From GCA-2728135 sp002728135 (GTDB taxonomy: Bacteria > Pseudomonadota > Alphaproteobacteria > UBA828), in the NCBI GenBank assembly GCA_963997635.1, contig CAXEND010000002.1:1-64000 (forward strand): a stretch of 64,000 nt of DNA, written 5' to 3'. The notes under the pieces are model-generated. The model was given only the letters and a program-made list of their open reading frames with translations, ran no database searches and was not told where the DNA came from. Positions 54,922 through 62,911 of the stretch are shown here, piece after piece (the stretch's first letter is position 1; every line of letters starts with the position of its first letter). Position numbers and translations under genes: made by a program.

Positions 54922-55010
54922 GGCATAGTTTCCCCTAAAACACTATAACCTTAAATGACTCTCATCAAATTCATCTTGAACACTGTCGCAAGAAGTCCTG
55001 CATAAAGCGG

Positions 55011-55247
55011 TCAGGAAATCTGCTCAATAAAATTGATAGCGTCCTTAACCGTAAGGATTTTTTCTGCGGCATCATCTGGGATTTCACACCCGAACTCCTC
55101 CTCAAAGGCCATAACCAATTCTACGGTATCTAGGCTATCAGCACCAAGATCATCAATAAAACTCGCACCTTCAGTTACTTTTTCTTCGTCGACACCAAGG
55201 TGCTCGACTACAATTTTTTTTACACGGGCAGCGATATCATCACTCAT
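55011..55247 (-). CDS. acpP: Acyl carrier protein
   Basis: The 78-aa acidic four-helix protein has the phosphopantetheine site GADSLD, with S38 as the attachment serine, and the recognition helix DTVELVMAFEEEFG. It carries growing acyl chains for FabD, FabG and FabF. GAGGGA precedes the ATG by seven bases. The 215-base gap upstream carries a promoter, a hairpin and a palindrome, pointing to separate control of this highly expressed gene. Confidence 0.98.
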   Translation of the reverse strand: MSDDIAARVKKIVVEHLGVDEEKVTEGASFIDDLGADSLDTVELVMAFEEEFGCEIPDDAAEKILTVKDAINFIEQIS

Positions 55248-55283
55248 CGAAAATTCCCTCGGGCTATAATCTGTTGTTTGGGT

Positions 55284-55302
55284 GGCCTATAACTTATAGG
55301 CC
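55284..55302. promoter_or_regulatory. Perfect hairpin in the acpP leader
   Basis: GGCCTATA and TATAGGCC pair around a 3-base loop, 37 bases before the acpP ATG. If the promoter at 55334-55362 is right, this hairpin lies in the acpP 5' untranslated region. No T-run follows it, so it is likely a stabilising or regulatory structure rather than a terminator. Confidence 0.5.
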
Positions 55303-55333
55303 TAATTACGAATCACTTAGCTAGCCTATATTC

Positions 55334-55362
55334 ATATTAATAAACAAAATTCAAGACTGCAA
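55334..55362 (-). promoter_or_regulatory. Putative sigma-70 promoter of acpP
   Basis: On the minus strand TTGCAG and TAATAT are separated by 17 bases, giving a start of transcription near 55327 and a leader of about 80 bases for acpP. A TTGAAT / TATAGG pair a few bases downstream is an alternative. Confidence 0.45.
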
Positions 55363-55370
55363 TATAGACT

Positions 55371-55382
55371 AACCGCGCGGTT
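55371..55382. promoter_or_regulatory. 12-bp GC-rich palindrome upstream of acpP promoter
   Basis: AACCGCGCGGTT is fully self-complementary, GC-rich in an AT-rich gap, and sits nine bases upstream of the proposed acpP -35 element. It suits an operator or activator site for a dimeric regulator of fatty-acid synthesis. No matching regulator gene is adjacent. Confidence 0.45.
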
Positions 55383-55462
55383 GGTAGCACAATTTAAAAC
55401 GTTTGGCCATATGTCTGAACTATGTGATACATATTTTTAATTTTATTCAAGTCAATTTTGGC

Positions 55463-56200
55463 TCAAATCATAGCCATTCCGCCATTTATGTGCAAAGTTT
55501 GTCCAGTTATATAGGATGATTCCTCACTGGCTAAATACAAACAACCAGCAGCAACATCTGCAGGTGTGCCGAATCGGCCAGTTGGGATAAGAGCCCTTAA
55601 CTTCTCAACTTGTTCATCAGTTAAAACATCTGTCATGGGTGTTTCTATGAATCCAGGGGCTATACAGTTTACCGTTACCCCACGGCTAGCAACCTCAGCA
55701 GCTAAAGCTTTGGCCATACCTGTTAACCCTGCCTTAGATGCTGCATAGTTTGATTGACCCGGGTTTCCGGTTGAGCCAACTACAGAGGTTATGAAAATTA
55801 GACGTCCCCAACGATTTTTCATCATGCCTTTAAGACTTGCCCTTGCCAAACTAAATCCAGTGTTTAAATTGAGATTTATAACATTCGACCAATCATCATC
55901 CTTCATTCTTAGCATCAAATTATCACGTGTTATTCCCGCACAATGAACTAAAATATCTACACCACCAAGAATGCTCTGTGCTTGCTCTAATAAAGTATTT
56001 GCTGCTTCATGGTCAGCTAAATTACATGGAATTGCATGTGCTTGCCCGCCTAATTCATCGCAAAACTCTGCAAGTTTATCCTGGCGTGTGCCAGAAACAC
56101 CAATTATTGCACCATTTTCATGCAAGGACCTTGCTATAGCTGCACCAATTGCTCCAGATGCACCGGTTATTAATGCACCCTTACCACTCAAATTAAACAT
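55463..56200 (-). CDS. fabG: 3-oxoacyl-ACP reductase
   Basis: The 245-aa SDR reduces 3-oxoacyl-ACP with NADPH. It has GASGAIGAAIA, NxAG as HCAG, and the Ser-Tyr-Lys set S139, Y152 and K156 in ITSVVGSTGNPGQSNYAASK (split motif). The ATG at 56200 has GGGAAGG seven bases upstream; a TTG five codons earlier would place the ribosome site inside the gene. It lies between fabD and acpP on the same strand. Confidence 0.96.
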   Translation of the reverse strand: MFNLSGKGALITGASGAIGAAIARSLHENGAIIGVSGTRQDKLAEFCDELGGQAHAIPCNLADHEAANTLLEQAQSILGGVDILVHCAGITRDNLMLRMKDDDWSNVINLNLNTGFSLARASLKGMMKNRWGRLIFITSVVGSTGNPGQSNYAASKAGLTGMAKALAAEVASRGVTVNCIAPGFIETPMTDVLTDEQVEKLRALIPTGRFGTPADVAAGCLYLASEESSYITGQTLHINGGMAMI

Positions 56201-56282
56201 ATAAAACCTTCCCAAACAGAAAATTTAATAGAAAACCCCGAATCATTCTTAGCTGAACTAAAATCATCTAAAGTGTAATTTT

Positions 56283-57227
56283 CTATCTTATATCACTTAA
56301 AAAATTACGTATATCCTCTGGTAATGAAATGGTCTTAGTTTTTAAGCTAGGAGCAATTCTCTTGCATAAACCACTCAAAACATTACCAGGACCAATCTCG
56401 ATTATCTCTGTGATTTTACAGTTTTTAATATATTCTATTCCTTCACGCCAACGCACCCTGTCTGTAACTTGCTTAACTAACAGCTGGCGAAGCTTTTCTT
56501 CAGACTGCTCTGAAGTAGCAGTAACATTATTTACAATCGGCACTAAAGGTTTATTTAAATTTACAGTTTTTAGTGCATTATCCATTTTCTCTGCTGCAGA
56601 TATCATCAGAGAACAGTGAAATGGGGCACTGACAGGTAAATTTACTGCTCGCTTTACCCCCAATTCTTTTGCTATAGTTATTGCATACTCAATGGCTACA
56701 CGATTACCACTTAAAACTACCTGGCCGGGTGCATTATCATTGGCTATTTCGCAAACTCCCTTAATACTTGACTTTAATGCTATTTCTTCAGCTACTGCCA
56801 TGTCTGTTCCAATTAATGCAGCCATTCCGCCCTCACCAACCGGCACAGCAGATTGCATTGCCTCACCTCGTAATCTTAAAAGTTTCGCTGCATCAGATAT
56901 TTCCAATGCATTAGCTGCTACTAATGCAGAATATTCACCTAAAGAATGACCAGCTACAAAGCTCACAAGATTGTCTATAGAATAACCACTTTCTGTCTCA
57001 ATAGCCCTTAGAATAGCTATAGAAGTAGCCATCAGAGCCGGTTGAGCATTAACGGTGAGCCTTAAATTCTCTTCAGAACCATTAAAAATTAAATCAGATA
57101 AGTTTTCACCTAAAGCCTCATCAACTATTCGGAAAACATCAGCAGCTTCAGGATAATTGTCATAAACTTTCCTTCCCATACCAATTATTTGTGATCCTTG
57201 GCCAGGAAATATAAATGCTCTACCCAT
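56283..57227 (-). CDS. fabD: Malonyl-CoA:ACP transacylase
   Basis: The 314-aa enzyme loads malonate on ACP. The nucleophile is S95 in AGHSLGEYS; the GQGSQ opening (10-14) and the C-terminal EIGPGNVLSGL are present, with the catalytic histidine in SAPFHCSLM. It is the first gene of the fabD-fabG-acpP-fabF-mltG series and is divergent from rpsF across a 236-base gap. Confidence 0.97.
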   Translation of the reverse strand: MGRAFIFPGQGSQIIGMGRKVYDNYPEAADVFRIVDEALGENLSDLIFNGSEENLRLTVNAQPALMATSIAILRAIETESGYSIDNLVSFVAGHSLGEYSALVAANALEISDAAKLLRLRGEAMQSAVPVGEGGMAALIGTDMAVAEEIALKSSIKGVCEIANDNAPGQVVLSGNRVAIEYAITIAKELGVKRAVNLPVSAPFHCSLMISAAEKMDNALKTVNLNKPLVPIVNNVTATSEQSEEKLRQLLVKQVTDRVRWREGIEYIKNCKITEIIEIGPGNVLSGLCKRIAPSLKTKTISLPEDIRNFLSDIR

Positions 57228-57349
57228 TTGAACTTAACCTATAAATATTATTATCTAAATAAGCTATTTTTAATCATTTAATACTACTATATAATTATGA
57301 TAATCTGTAGCATTAGTAATCATAACACAAACATTGAAGTTAACGGTAC

Positions 57350-57377
57350 TTGCACCTCAGAATTATTTGAGTATAGT
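57350..57377 (+). promoter_or_regulatory. Putative sigma-70 promoter of rpsF operon
   Basis: TTGCAC (57350-57355) and TATAGT (57372-57377) are spaced by 16 bases. The -10 is followed directly by GCGGCGC, a GC-rich discriminator of the type associated with stringent control of ribosomal operons. The predicted leader before rpsF is about 80 bases. The rest of 57228-57463 shows nothing else. Confidence 0.5.
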
Positions 57378-57463
57378 GCGGCGCTTTAAAGCATTAAAAT
57401 ATAGTATTAATGGGCAAAATTAAAATCAGCCTATATACATAAAATAGAAGGGAACGGCTTATT

Positions 57464-57874
57464 ATGCCGCTCTATGAAAATACATTTATAGCTCGACCAG
57501 ATGTTTCCACCCAACGAGTCGAAACATTAGGAGAAGAGTTTGATAAAGTTATCCAAGAAGCTGGAGGCCGTGTTGCCAGCACAGAAAATTGGGGTCTGCG
57601 TAATCTAACCTATAAGATTAAAAAAAATCGCAAAGGATATTACGTCCACATGCGTATTGACGCACCAGCAGAGGCTATAGCTGAAATGGAAAGAAACATG
57701 AGGCTAAACGAAGATATAATTCGTTATTTAACTATTAAAGTTGAAGCCTTGGAAACTGAACCATCAGCAATGATGCAATCGCGTTCACGTGAAGGTAGAA
57801 ATGAACGCAGGGTATCTGAAGAGGAACATGACACAGCAGATATTAGTAACAATTCAGACCAAAACGACGCATAA
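57464..57874 (+). CDS. rpsF: 30S ribosomal protein S6 (bS6) with acidic tail
   Basis: This 136-aa bS6 has the MPLYENTFIARPDVS opening, NWGLRNLTYKIKKNRKGYY, and the core ending near residue 100. The last ~35 residues are charged and low-complexity (EGRNERRVSEEEHDTADIS...). bS6 pairs with uS18 on the 30S platform. AAGGGA lies about 10 bases before the ATG. It starts the rpsF-rpsR-DUF2232-rplI operon. Confidence 0.97.
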   Translation: MPLYENTFIARPDVSTQRVETLGEEFDKVIQEAGGRVASTENWGLRNLTYKIKKNRKGYYVHMRIDAPAEAIAEMERNMRLNEDIIRYLTIKVEALETEPSAMMQSRSREGRNERRVSEEEHDTADISNNSDQNDA

Positions 57875-57895
57875 AGGTAACCAATAGAGCAAAAA

Positions 57896-58237
57896 ATGGA
57901 AAATGAAGTAATTTCTTCTGAAGAAGACAACTACGATAAACGCCCTAACCAAAGATATGGTAATCAGCGCACATCAAATACATTGAGTCAAAATGTCCCA
58001 ATGGTAGCTTTTCCTCGCCGTCCTTTTTTTCGTAGGAAAAAATCCTGCCCTTTCAGTGGTGAACATGCACCCAAAATTGACTATAAGGATATCAAAGTTC
58101 TACAAAGATTTATATCTGAACGGGGTAAAATTGTACCAAGTCGAATAACGGCAGTATCAGCAAAAAAACAAAGGGAACTAGCTCGTGCAATTAAAAGAGC
58201 ACGCCATTTGGGTCTCCTCCCTTATGTAGTGCAGTAA
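57896..58237 (+). CDS. rpsR: 30S ribosomal protein S18 (bS18), extended N-terminus
   Basis: The 78-residue core from about residue 36 onward (PRRPFFRRKKSCPFSG, KIDYKDIKVLQRFISERGK, SRITAVSAKKQRELARAIKRARHLGLLPY) is a normal bS18. The annotated start at 57896 adds about 35 polar residues. An ATG at 58001 would give the usual length, but no ribosome site precedes it, whereas AGAG lies eight bases before 57896. The extension is therefore plausible, not proven. bS18 binds bS6 on the 30S platform. The gap to rpsF is 21 bases. Confidence 0.93.
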   Translation: MENEVISSEEDNYDKRPNQRYGNQRTSNTLSQNVPMVAFPRRPFFRRKKSCPFSGEHAPKIDYKDIKVLQRFISERGKIVPSRITAVSAKKQRELARAIKRARHLGLLPYVVQ

Positions 58238-58264
58238 AACAAATGGTGGCGGCTAAGAGTTTAG

Positions 58265-59200
58265 ATGCCCGCTAGGAATCTCATTGCTATAGGAGCCGGC
58301 CTCACCTCAGCACTTCTATTTGCAGCAATAACAACAGGCCATCCTCTGGCTATGTTAGTAGTCCCTTTCTCTATGCTTCCTTTATTCCTAATTGGCTTAA
58401 GCAGTGGAGTTACTACAACAATAATATCTCTTGTAGTCGCAACTATAGTAGTTGCATCTATTTGTGGTTTTATAGGGGGGATCATTTATGTTGCAGCAGA
58501 AGCTGTCCCAGCGTTCGCAATCTCGAAACACCTAAAAAGTTTTAGCAACAAAGGAAACAATCAATACTCACGTGCACCTGCCAGTAAACTGATAAGCTAC
58601 ATAACAGGTTATGCTTCTATTTTACTAATTCTAATTTTTGTGAGTTCTTTAGGCCTTGAAGGTGGATTTATAGGAATGGTGGAACGCCAATTAAACATGG
58701 CTTTAGAACCACTGATTTCCAACAATCTTAACTCAGAGGAGTCCATAAAGAATCTAGCTTCCCAGATTGCTAGATTAGCCCCAGGAACAATGACGGCTTG
58801 GTGGCTTGCTATCACACTTATTAGCCTCGGTATATCTCAAGCTCTCCTTAAAAGATTTAGTAATATTTATGTTTTTAATCTAAATTTAGCGTATGCAAAG
58901 AATCCATATTGGATCGTTTTTGGGCTTGCTATCTCATTGGTTATTGGACTTATTAGCGATGGACTAGCTGGAATAATTGGATGGAATTTATTTCAAGTTT
59001 TAATTGTTCCTTTTATCTTCGTAGGACTTATGGTAATTCATTTACTTTGCAAAGGTTGGGCACCAGGCCCTTTATTTATCGGCGTATTTTATTTAATTAT
59101 GTTTGTTCGAGGATGGCCAATGTTTCTAGTCGCTATCCTTGGATTCTTTGAACAATGGGTTAAACTAAGAGATCGGCTTGGGGCGGCAAACTCAACCTAG
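58265..59200 (+). CDS. DUF2232-domain membrane protein
   Basis: This 311-aa hydrophobic protein has about eight membrane helices and matches the DUF2232 (YybS-like) family that sits between rpsR and rplI in many alphaproteobacteria. Function is unknown; a substrate-binding-subunit-like transporter role has been guessed for relatives. The conserved operon position is the main evidence. AAGAG lies before the ATG. It ends 10 bases before rplI. Confidence 0.85.
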   Translation: MPARNLIAIGAGLTSALLFAAITTGHPLAMLVVPFSMLPLFLIGLSSGVTTTIISLVVATIVVASICGFIGGIIYVAAEAVPAFAISKHLKSFSNKGNNQYSRAPASKLISYITGYASILLILIFVSSLGLEGGFIGMVERQLNMALEPLISNNLNSEESIKNLASQIARLAPGTMTAWWLAITLISLGISQALLKRFSNIYVFNLNLAYAKNPYWIVFGLAISLVIGLISDGLAGIIGWNLFQVLIVPFIFVGLMVIHLLCKGWAPGPLFIGVFYLIMFVRGWPMFLVAILGFFEQWVKLRDRLGAANST

Positions 59201-59210
59201 GAGATATAAA

Positions 59211-59897
59211 ATGGAAATTATCCTACTTGAACGCATAGAAAAATTAGGACAAATGGGAGATACTGTGAGAGTTAAAGATGGGTATGCACGAAATTTCTTG
59301 CTACCCCAGAAAAAAGCTCTACTAGCAACATCTGAAAATAAAACTCGTTTTGAAACGGAAAAAGAAGCATTACAACGTATCAACGACGACAAACGAGGAA
59401 TAGCTGAGTCAGCAGCAAAATTATTAAATGGAAAAGACTTTATTCTTATTAGACAAGCTGGTGATACAATGCAGCTTTTCGGGTCTGTAACAGCCCGAGA
59501 TATCTCTACTAGCATCAGTGAGACAGGAGTTTCTGTAAAGCGTCAACAAATTAAGTTAGATATACCAATCAAGACACTAGGGCTTCATAATGTATCCATA
59601 GTTCTACACCCAGAAGTAATTATTTCTGTAAAAATAAATGTAGCACGATCTAAAGAAGAAGCAGAAATTCAAATTAAGGGGGGTACTGTTACTTCAGAAC
59701 TAGAAAATGAGAAACAAAATAATATTGTAGACAAAGAAATTTTTGATAATGAACAAATAGCTGCAGATGCTGAAGAAAAGCTTTCCGATAATCAAAATTT
59801 AGAGCAAAATGAAAATAAAATAAATGTAAATGGAGCTCATGAAGAATCAATCAGTGAAACCGACGGAGCACCCAGCCAAACTCATGACCCAAAATAG
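59211..59897 (+). CDS. rplI: 50S ribosomal protein L9 (bL9) with long acidic tail
   Basis: The first ~150 residues are standard bL9: MEIILLERIEKLGQMGDTVRVK, GYARNFLLPQKKALLAT, and the C-terminal rRNA-binding domain. About 78 further residues are acidic and Gln/Asn-rich. E. coli L9 has 149. The start at 59211 is fixed by CTAGGAG seven to thirteen bases upstream; an earlier in-frame codon in the DUF2232 gene is rejected. It is last in the rpsF operon. Confidence 0.96.
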   Translation: MEIILLERIEKLGQMGDTVRVKDGYARNFLLPQKKALLATSENKTRFETEKEALQRINDDKRGIAESAAKLLNGKDFILIRQAGDTMQLFGSVTARDISTSISETGVSVKRQQIKLDIPIKTLGLHNVSIVLHPEVIISVKINVARSKEEAEIQIKGGTVTSELENEKQNNIVDKEIFDNEQIAADAEEKLSDNQNLEQNENKINVNGAHEESISETDGAPSQTHDPK

Positions 59898-59937
59898 ATA
59901 TTTCTCTATTGCAAGATAGCCTGAGGAATTCTTAATA

Positions 59938-61155
59938 ATGCTATTAGGACTACTTCTTAAAAAGTTAATGCAATTCGGGACCCTCAGGGTAATAGATCAC
60001 AGTGGGAAAAGTCACGAATATAAAGGTGAGGACGGCCCATTAGTGACAATTCGTCTTCATAATCATTCACTTAACAGAAAAATATTTTTTAATCCTAGGC
60101 TTGCTGTTGGTGAGGCCTATATGGAAGGATCTCTAACGATAGAGGATGGAGCAAATATTCATGACCTACTCGACCTAGTGGGAGCAAATTTACATAAACT
60201 TGATGATCTGAAAATAATGCGTGTTAGGAATCGAATAGCTAGAATTTTAAGACCCATACAGCAACATAACCCTTTAGGTATAGCACGCAAGAATGTAGCT
60301 CATCATTATGACTTATCCGACGAGTTGTTTGATTTATTTCTTGATCCAGATCGTCAGTATTCATGTGCATATTTTGACTCACCGAATAGCAGTTTAGAAC
60401 AAGCTCAACAGGCAAAAAAACGACACTTAGCCTCAAAGTTAGTTCTTAATGAACCTGGATTAAAGACTCTCGACATAGGATCAGGTTGGGGAGGACTCGG
60501 CATATACCTACATCAAGAAACCGGTGCAAATGTAACCGGGCTAACACTTTCAGTAGAACAACAAAAATATGCTCAAAACAGGGCAAAGCAGCTCGGGATA
60601 GATAAAAATGTCCAATTCTTTCTTCGAGATTATCGTGAAGATAAGGGTCCTTACGATAGAATTGTGTCAGTAGGAATGTTTGAGCATGTAGGCGTAAAAC
60701 ACTATGGTGAATTCTTTGAGAAACTTAAGTCTCTCCTTAAGGATGATGGTATAGCAGTTATTCATACTATAGCTCGATGGGACGGCCCAAGTGTTACTAA
60801 CCCTTGGTTACGAAAATATATCTTCCCTGGTGGTTACTGTCCTTCAATGTCAGAAGTCTTCGCTGCGTTAGAACAAACTGGATTAAAGGTTTTAGATGTA
60901 GAAATGTTACGCCTTCACTACGCAGAAACTCTTAGACATTGGGCACGAAATTTCTCAGCAAACAGGGAAAAAATAAAAGAAATATATGATGAGCGCTTTT
61001 GCCGAATGTGGGAATTTTATCTAGCAGGTTCAGAAATGGCATTTCGACGCCAAGACCATATGGTTGCTCAACTACAAATCTCCCGTAATCAAGAAGCCGC
61101 TCCTTTAACACGCGAATACATGGTTGATTGGGAACGTAAACACCAAATAAATTGA
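59938..61155 (+). CDS. Cyclopropane-fatty-acyl-phospholipid synthase family methyltransferase
   Basis: The 405-aa protein has the CFA-synthase layout: an N-terminal lipid-binding domain (about 1-110) and a SAM-dependent methyltransferase domain with LDIGSGWGGLG (178-188). NVAHHYDLSDELFDLFLD and the YSCAYF block (141-146) contain active-site residues of CfaS-type enzymes. It transfers a methylene from SAM to unsaturated membrane acyl chains, or performs a related lipid methylation. GAGGA precedes the ATG. It lies between rplI and dnaB and ends in an intrinsic terminator. Confidence 0.9.
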   Translation: MLLGLLLKKLMQFGTLRVIDHSGKSHEYKGEDGPLVTIRLHNHSLNRKIFFNPRLAVGEAYMEGSLTIEDGANIHDLLDLVGANLHKLDDLKIMRVRNRIARILRPIQQHNPLGIARKNVAHHYDLSDELFDLFLDPDRQYSCAYFDSPNSSLEQAQQAKKRHLASKLVLNEPGLKTLDIGSGWGGLGIYLHQETGANVTGLTLSVEQQKYAQNRAKQLGIDKNVQFFLRDYREDKGPYDRIVSVGMFEHVGVKHYGEFFEKLKSLLKDDGIAVIHTIARWDGPSVTNPWLRKYIFPGGYCPSMSEVFAALEQTGLKVLDVEMLRLHYAETLRHWARNFSANREKIKEIYDERFCRMWEFYLAGSEMAFRRQDHMVAQLQISRNQEAAPLTREYMVDWERKHQIN

Positions 61156-61177
61156 TAATGGTAACAAGCAATTATAT

Positions 61178-61200
61178 AAACTAGCATTGCTAGTTTTATT
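61178..61200 (+). terminator. Intrinsic terminator after the CFA-type gene
   Basis: AAACTAGC and GCTAGTTT form a perfect 8-base stem with a 3-base loop (ATT), followed by TATT. It lies 22 bases after the methyltransferase stop and is the clearest rho-independent terminator in the window. The rest of 61201-61386 before dnaB holds no feature that I can support. Confidence 0.7.
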
Positions 61201-61386
61201 AAACTCAATAAAGTTACTAACAATTAATTAGCTAATACACAAAACAAATAATTCATTAAACCAATACACTTAATAGAGTTATCCCCATTATTAAGGTAAT
61301 TATTTTAATATTATTGTTGCACAAAATTTCAAACATACGATTCATATACTTTTCGAAGCTGCTCTACCGCGCTAAAACATATAATC

Positions 61387-62892
61387 ATGGCAATGCAAAC
61401 AAAATTAGATAATGCCCCCATTGTAGAAGAGGCAACCAATGAGGATTACCGTTCTCTTCCTAGTAATCTTGAGGTAGAGCAAGCACTTTTAGGTGCTATC
61501 CTTGTAAATAACGAAGCAGCAAATCAGGTATCAGGGTTTCTAAATGGCCATCATTTCTTTTTACCTGTTCATGGACGCATATTTGAAGCAATTCGAACAA
61601 TTATCGATAGAGGGCAGATAGCCAGTCCAGTAACTCTTAAACATTTTTTTGATAAGGATGATGATCTGGCTAATGTTGGCGGTTCAAAATATCTAGCTCG
61701 ACTCGCTGGATCAGCTATAACAATTATTAATTCTGAAAATTACGGACGTATTATTCATGATCTAGCTCTTCGTCGAGCTTTAGTAACGATTGGGGAAGAA
61801 GTAGTTAATGAAGCCTTTGATGGATCAGTTGAAGAGACAGCCTCCATACAAATTGAAGCTGCAGAACAAAAACTCTACAAACTTGCAGAAGAAGGGGATA
61901 GCGAAGGTGGGTTCCAAACCTTTAGTAGTTCTCTTTCTAGAGCTGTAAACCGAATTGAATCAGCATACAAGCGTGATGGAAATATGGTTGGAGTTCCAAC
62001 AGGCCTAACTGACTTAGATAAACTTTTAGGAGGATTTCATCCTTCTGACCTTGTAATAATTGCTGGTAGACCTGGGATGGGTAAAACAGCACTGGCAACA
62101 AATTTAGGTTATAATGCAGCAAAAAGTTTTAAAGAAGAGCCAAACAAAAATGATATTAATAAAGTTGTCAATGGTGCCCGTGTCGGTTTTTTTAGTTTGG
62201 AAATGTCAGCAGAACAACTAGCGACTCGTATACTTGCTGAAAAAACAGGAGTGTCTTCAGAAAAATTAAGACGGGGCGAGGTAAGTAATGATGATTTTGG
62301 AAAAATCGTGCAAGCCAGTCAAGAAATTGAGGCTCTACCGTTTTATATTGATGACACACCTGAATTAACTGTTCCCAGTCTAAGGGCTAGATCTAGAAGG
62401 CTAAAAAGGCAGAATGGGCTTGATCTAATCATAGTAGACTATCTCCAACTAATGAGGCCAACTTCAAGTAGACGTTTAAATAACAGAGTGCAAGAAGTTA
62501 CAGAAATAACAATGGGTCTCAAAGCACTGGCTAAAGAGTTGAACGTTCCGGTTGTTGCACTTTCTCAATTGTCCCGAGCAGTTGAACAGAGAGAAGATAA
62601 AAGACCACAACTTTCTGATCTTCGAGAGTCAGGCTCTATAGAACAAGATGCTGATGTTGTTATGTTTGTATATCGAGAACAATATTACCTAGCTCGGCAG
62701 CAACCTACCGAAGGCACTATAGAACACCAAGAGTGGCAAGAACAAATGGCTCGTGTTCACAACGTAGCAGAGACCATAGTCGCCAAACAAAGACACGGTC
62801 CGACTGGAAAAGTTTCTCTATATTTCAATGAATTCTTGACACAATTTGCAGATCTAGACACACAGCACGATGCATCCACACAACATAATTAA
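61387..62892 (+). CDS. dnaB: Replicative DNA helicase DnaB
   Basis: The 501-aa RecA-fold helicase has an N-terminal primase-binding domain (about 20-130), a linker, and the C-terminal motor with Walker A GRPGMGKTA (227-235), FSLEMSAEQLATRIL, and the IIVDYLQLM Walker B. It unwinds DNA ahead of the replication fork. rplI-...-dnaB-alr is a conserved alphaproteobacterial order. No intein is present. Confidence 0.97.
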   Translation: MAMQTKLDNAPIVEEATNEDYRSLPSNLEVEQALLGAILVNNEAANQVSGFLNGHHFFLPVHGRIFEAIRTIIDRGQIASPVTLKHFFDKDDDLANVGGSKYLARLAGSAITIINSENYGRIIHDLALRRALVTIGEEVVNEAFDGSVEETASIQIEAAEQKLYKLAEEGDSEGGFQTFSSSLSRAVNRIESAYKRDGNMVGVPTGLTDLDKLLGGFHPSDLVIIAGRPGMGKTALATNLGYNAAKSFKEEPNKNDINKVVNGARVGFFSLEMSAEQLATRILAEKTGVSSEKLRRGEVSNDDFGKIVQASQEIEALPFYIDDTPELTVPSLRARSRRLKRQNGLDLIIVDYLQLMRPTSSRRLNNRVQEVTEITMGLKALAKELNVPVVALSQLSRAVEQREDKRPQLSDLRESGSIEQDADVVMFVYREQYYLARQQPTEGTIEHQEWQEQMARVHNVAETIVAKQRHGPTGKVSLYFNEFLTQFADLDTQHDASTQHN

Positions 62893-62911
62893 TTTTCAGT
62901 AGAGTAGCCCG

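Noticed and set aside
58261..58485. Minus-strand open frame opposite the DUF2232 gene
   Set aside because: It is a shadow of the conserved membrane protein gene and has no recognisable protein features.
59178..59210. Upstream start of rplI inside the DUF2232 gene
   Set aside because: MEIILLERIEKLG at 59211 is the universal L9 start and has CTAGGAG upstream.
61380..61385. TATAAT as a dnaB -10 element
   Set aside because: It ends one base before the dnaB ATG, so transcription would start inside the gene, and no -35 lies at the right distance.
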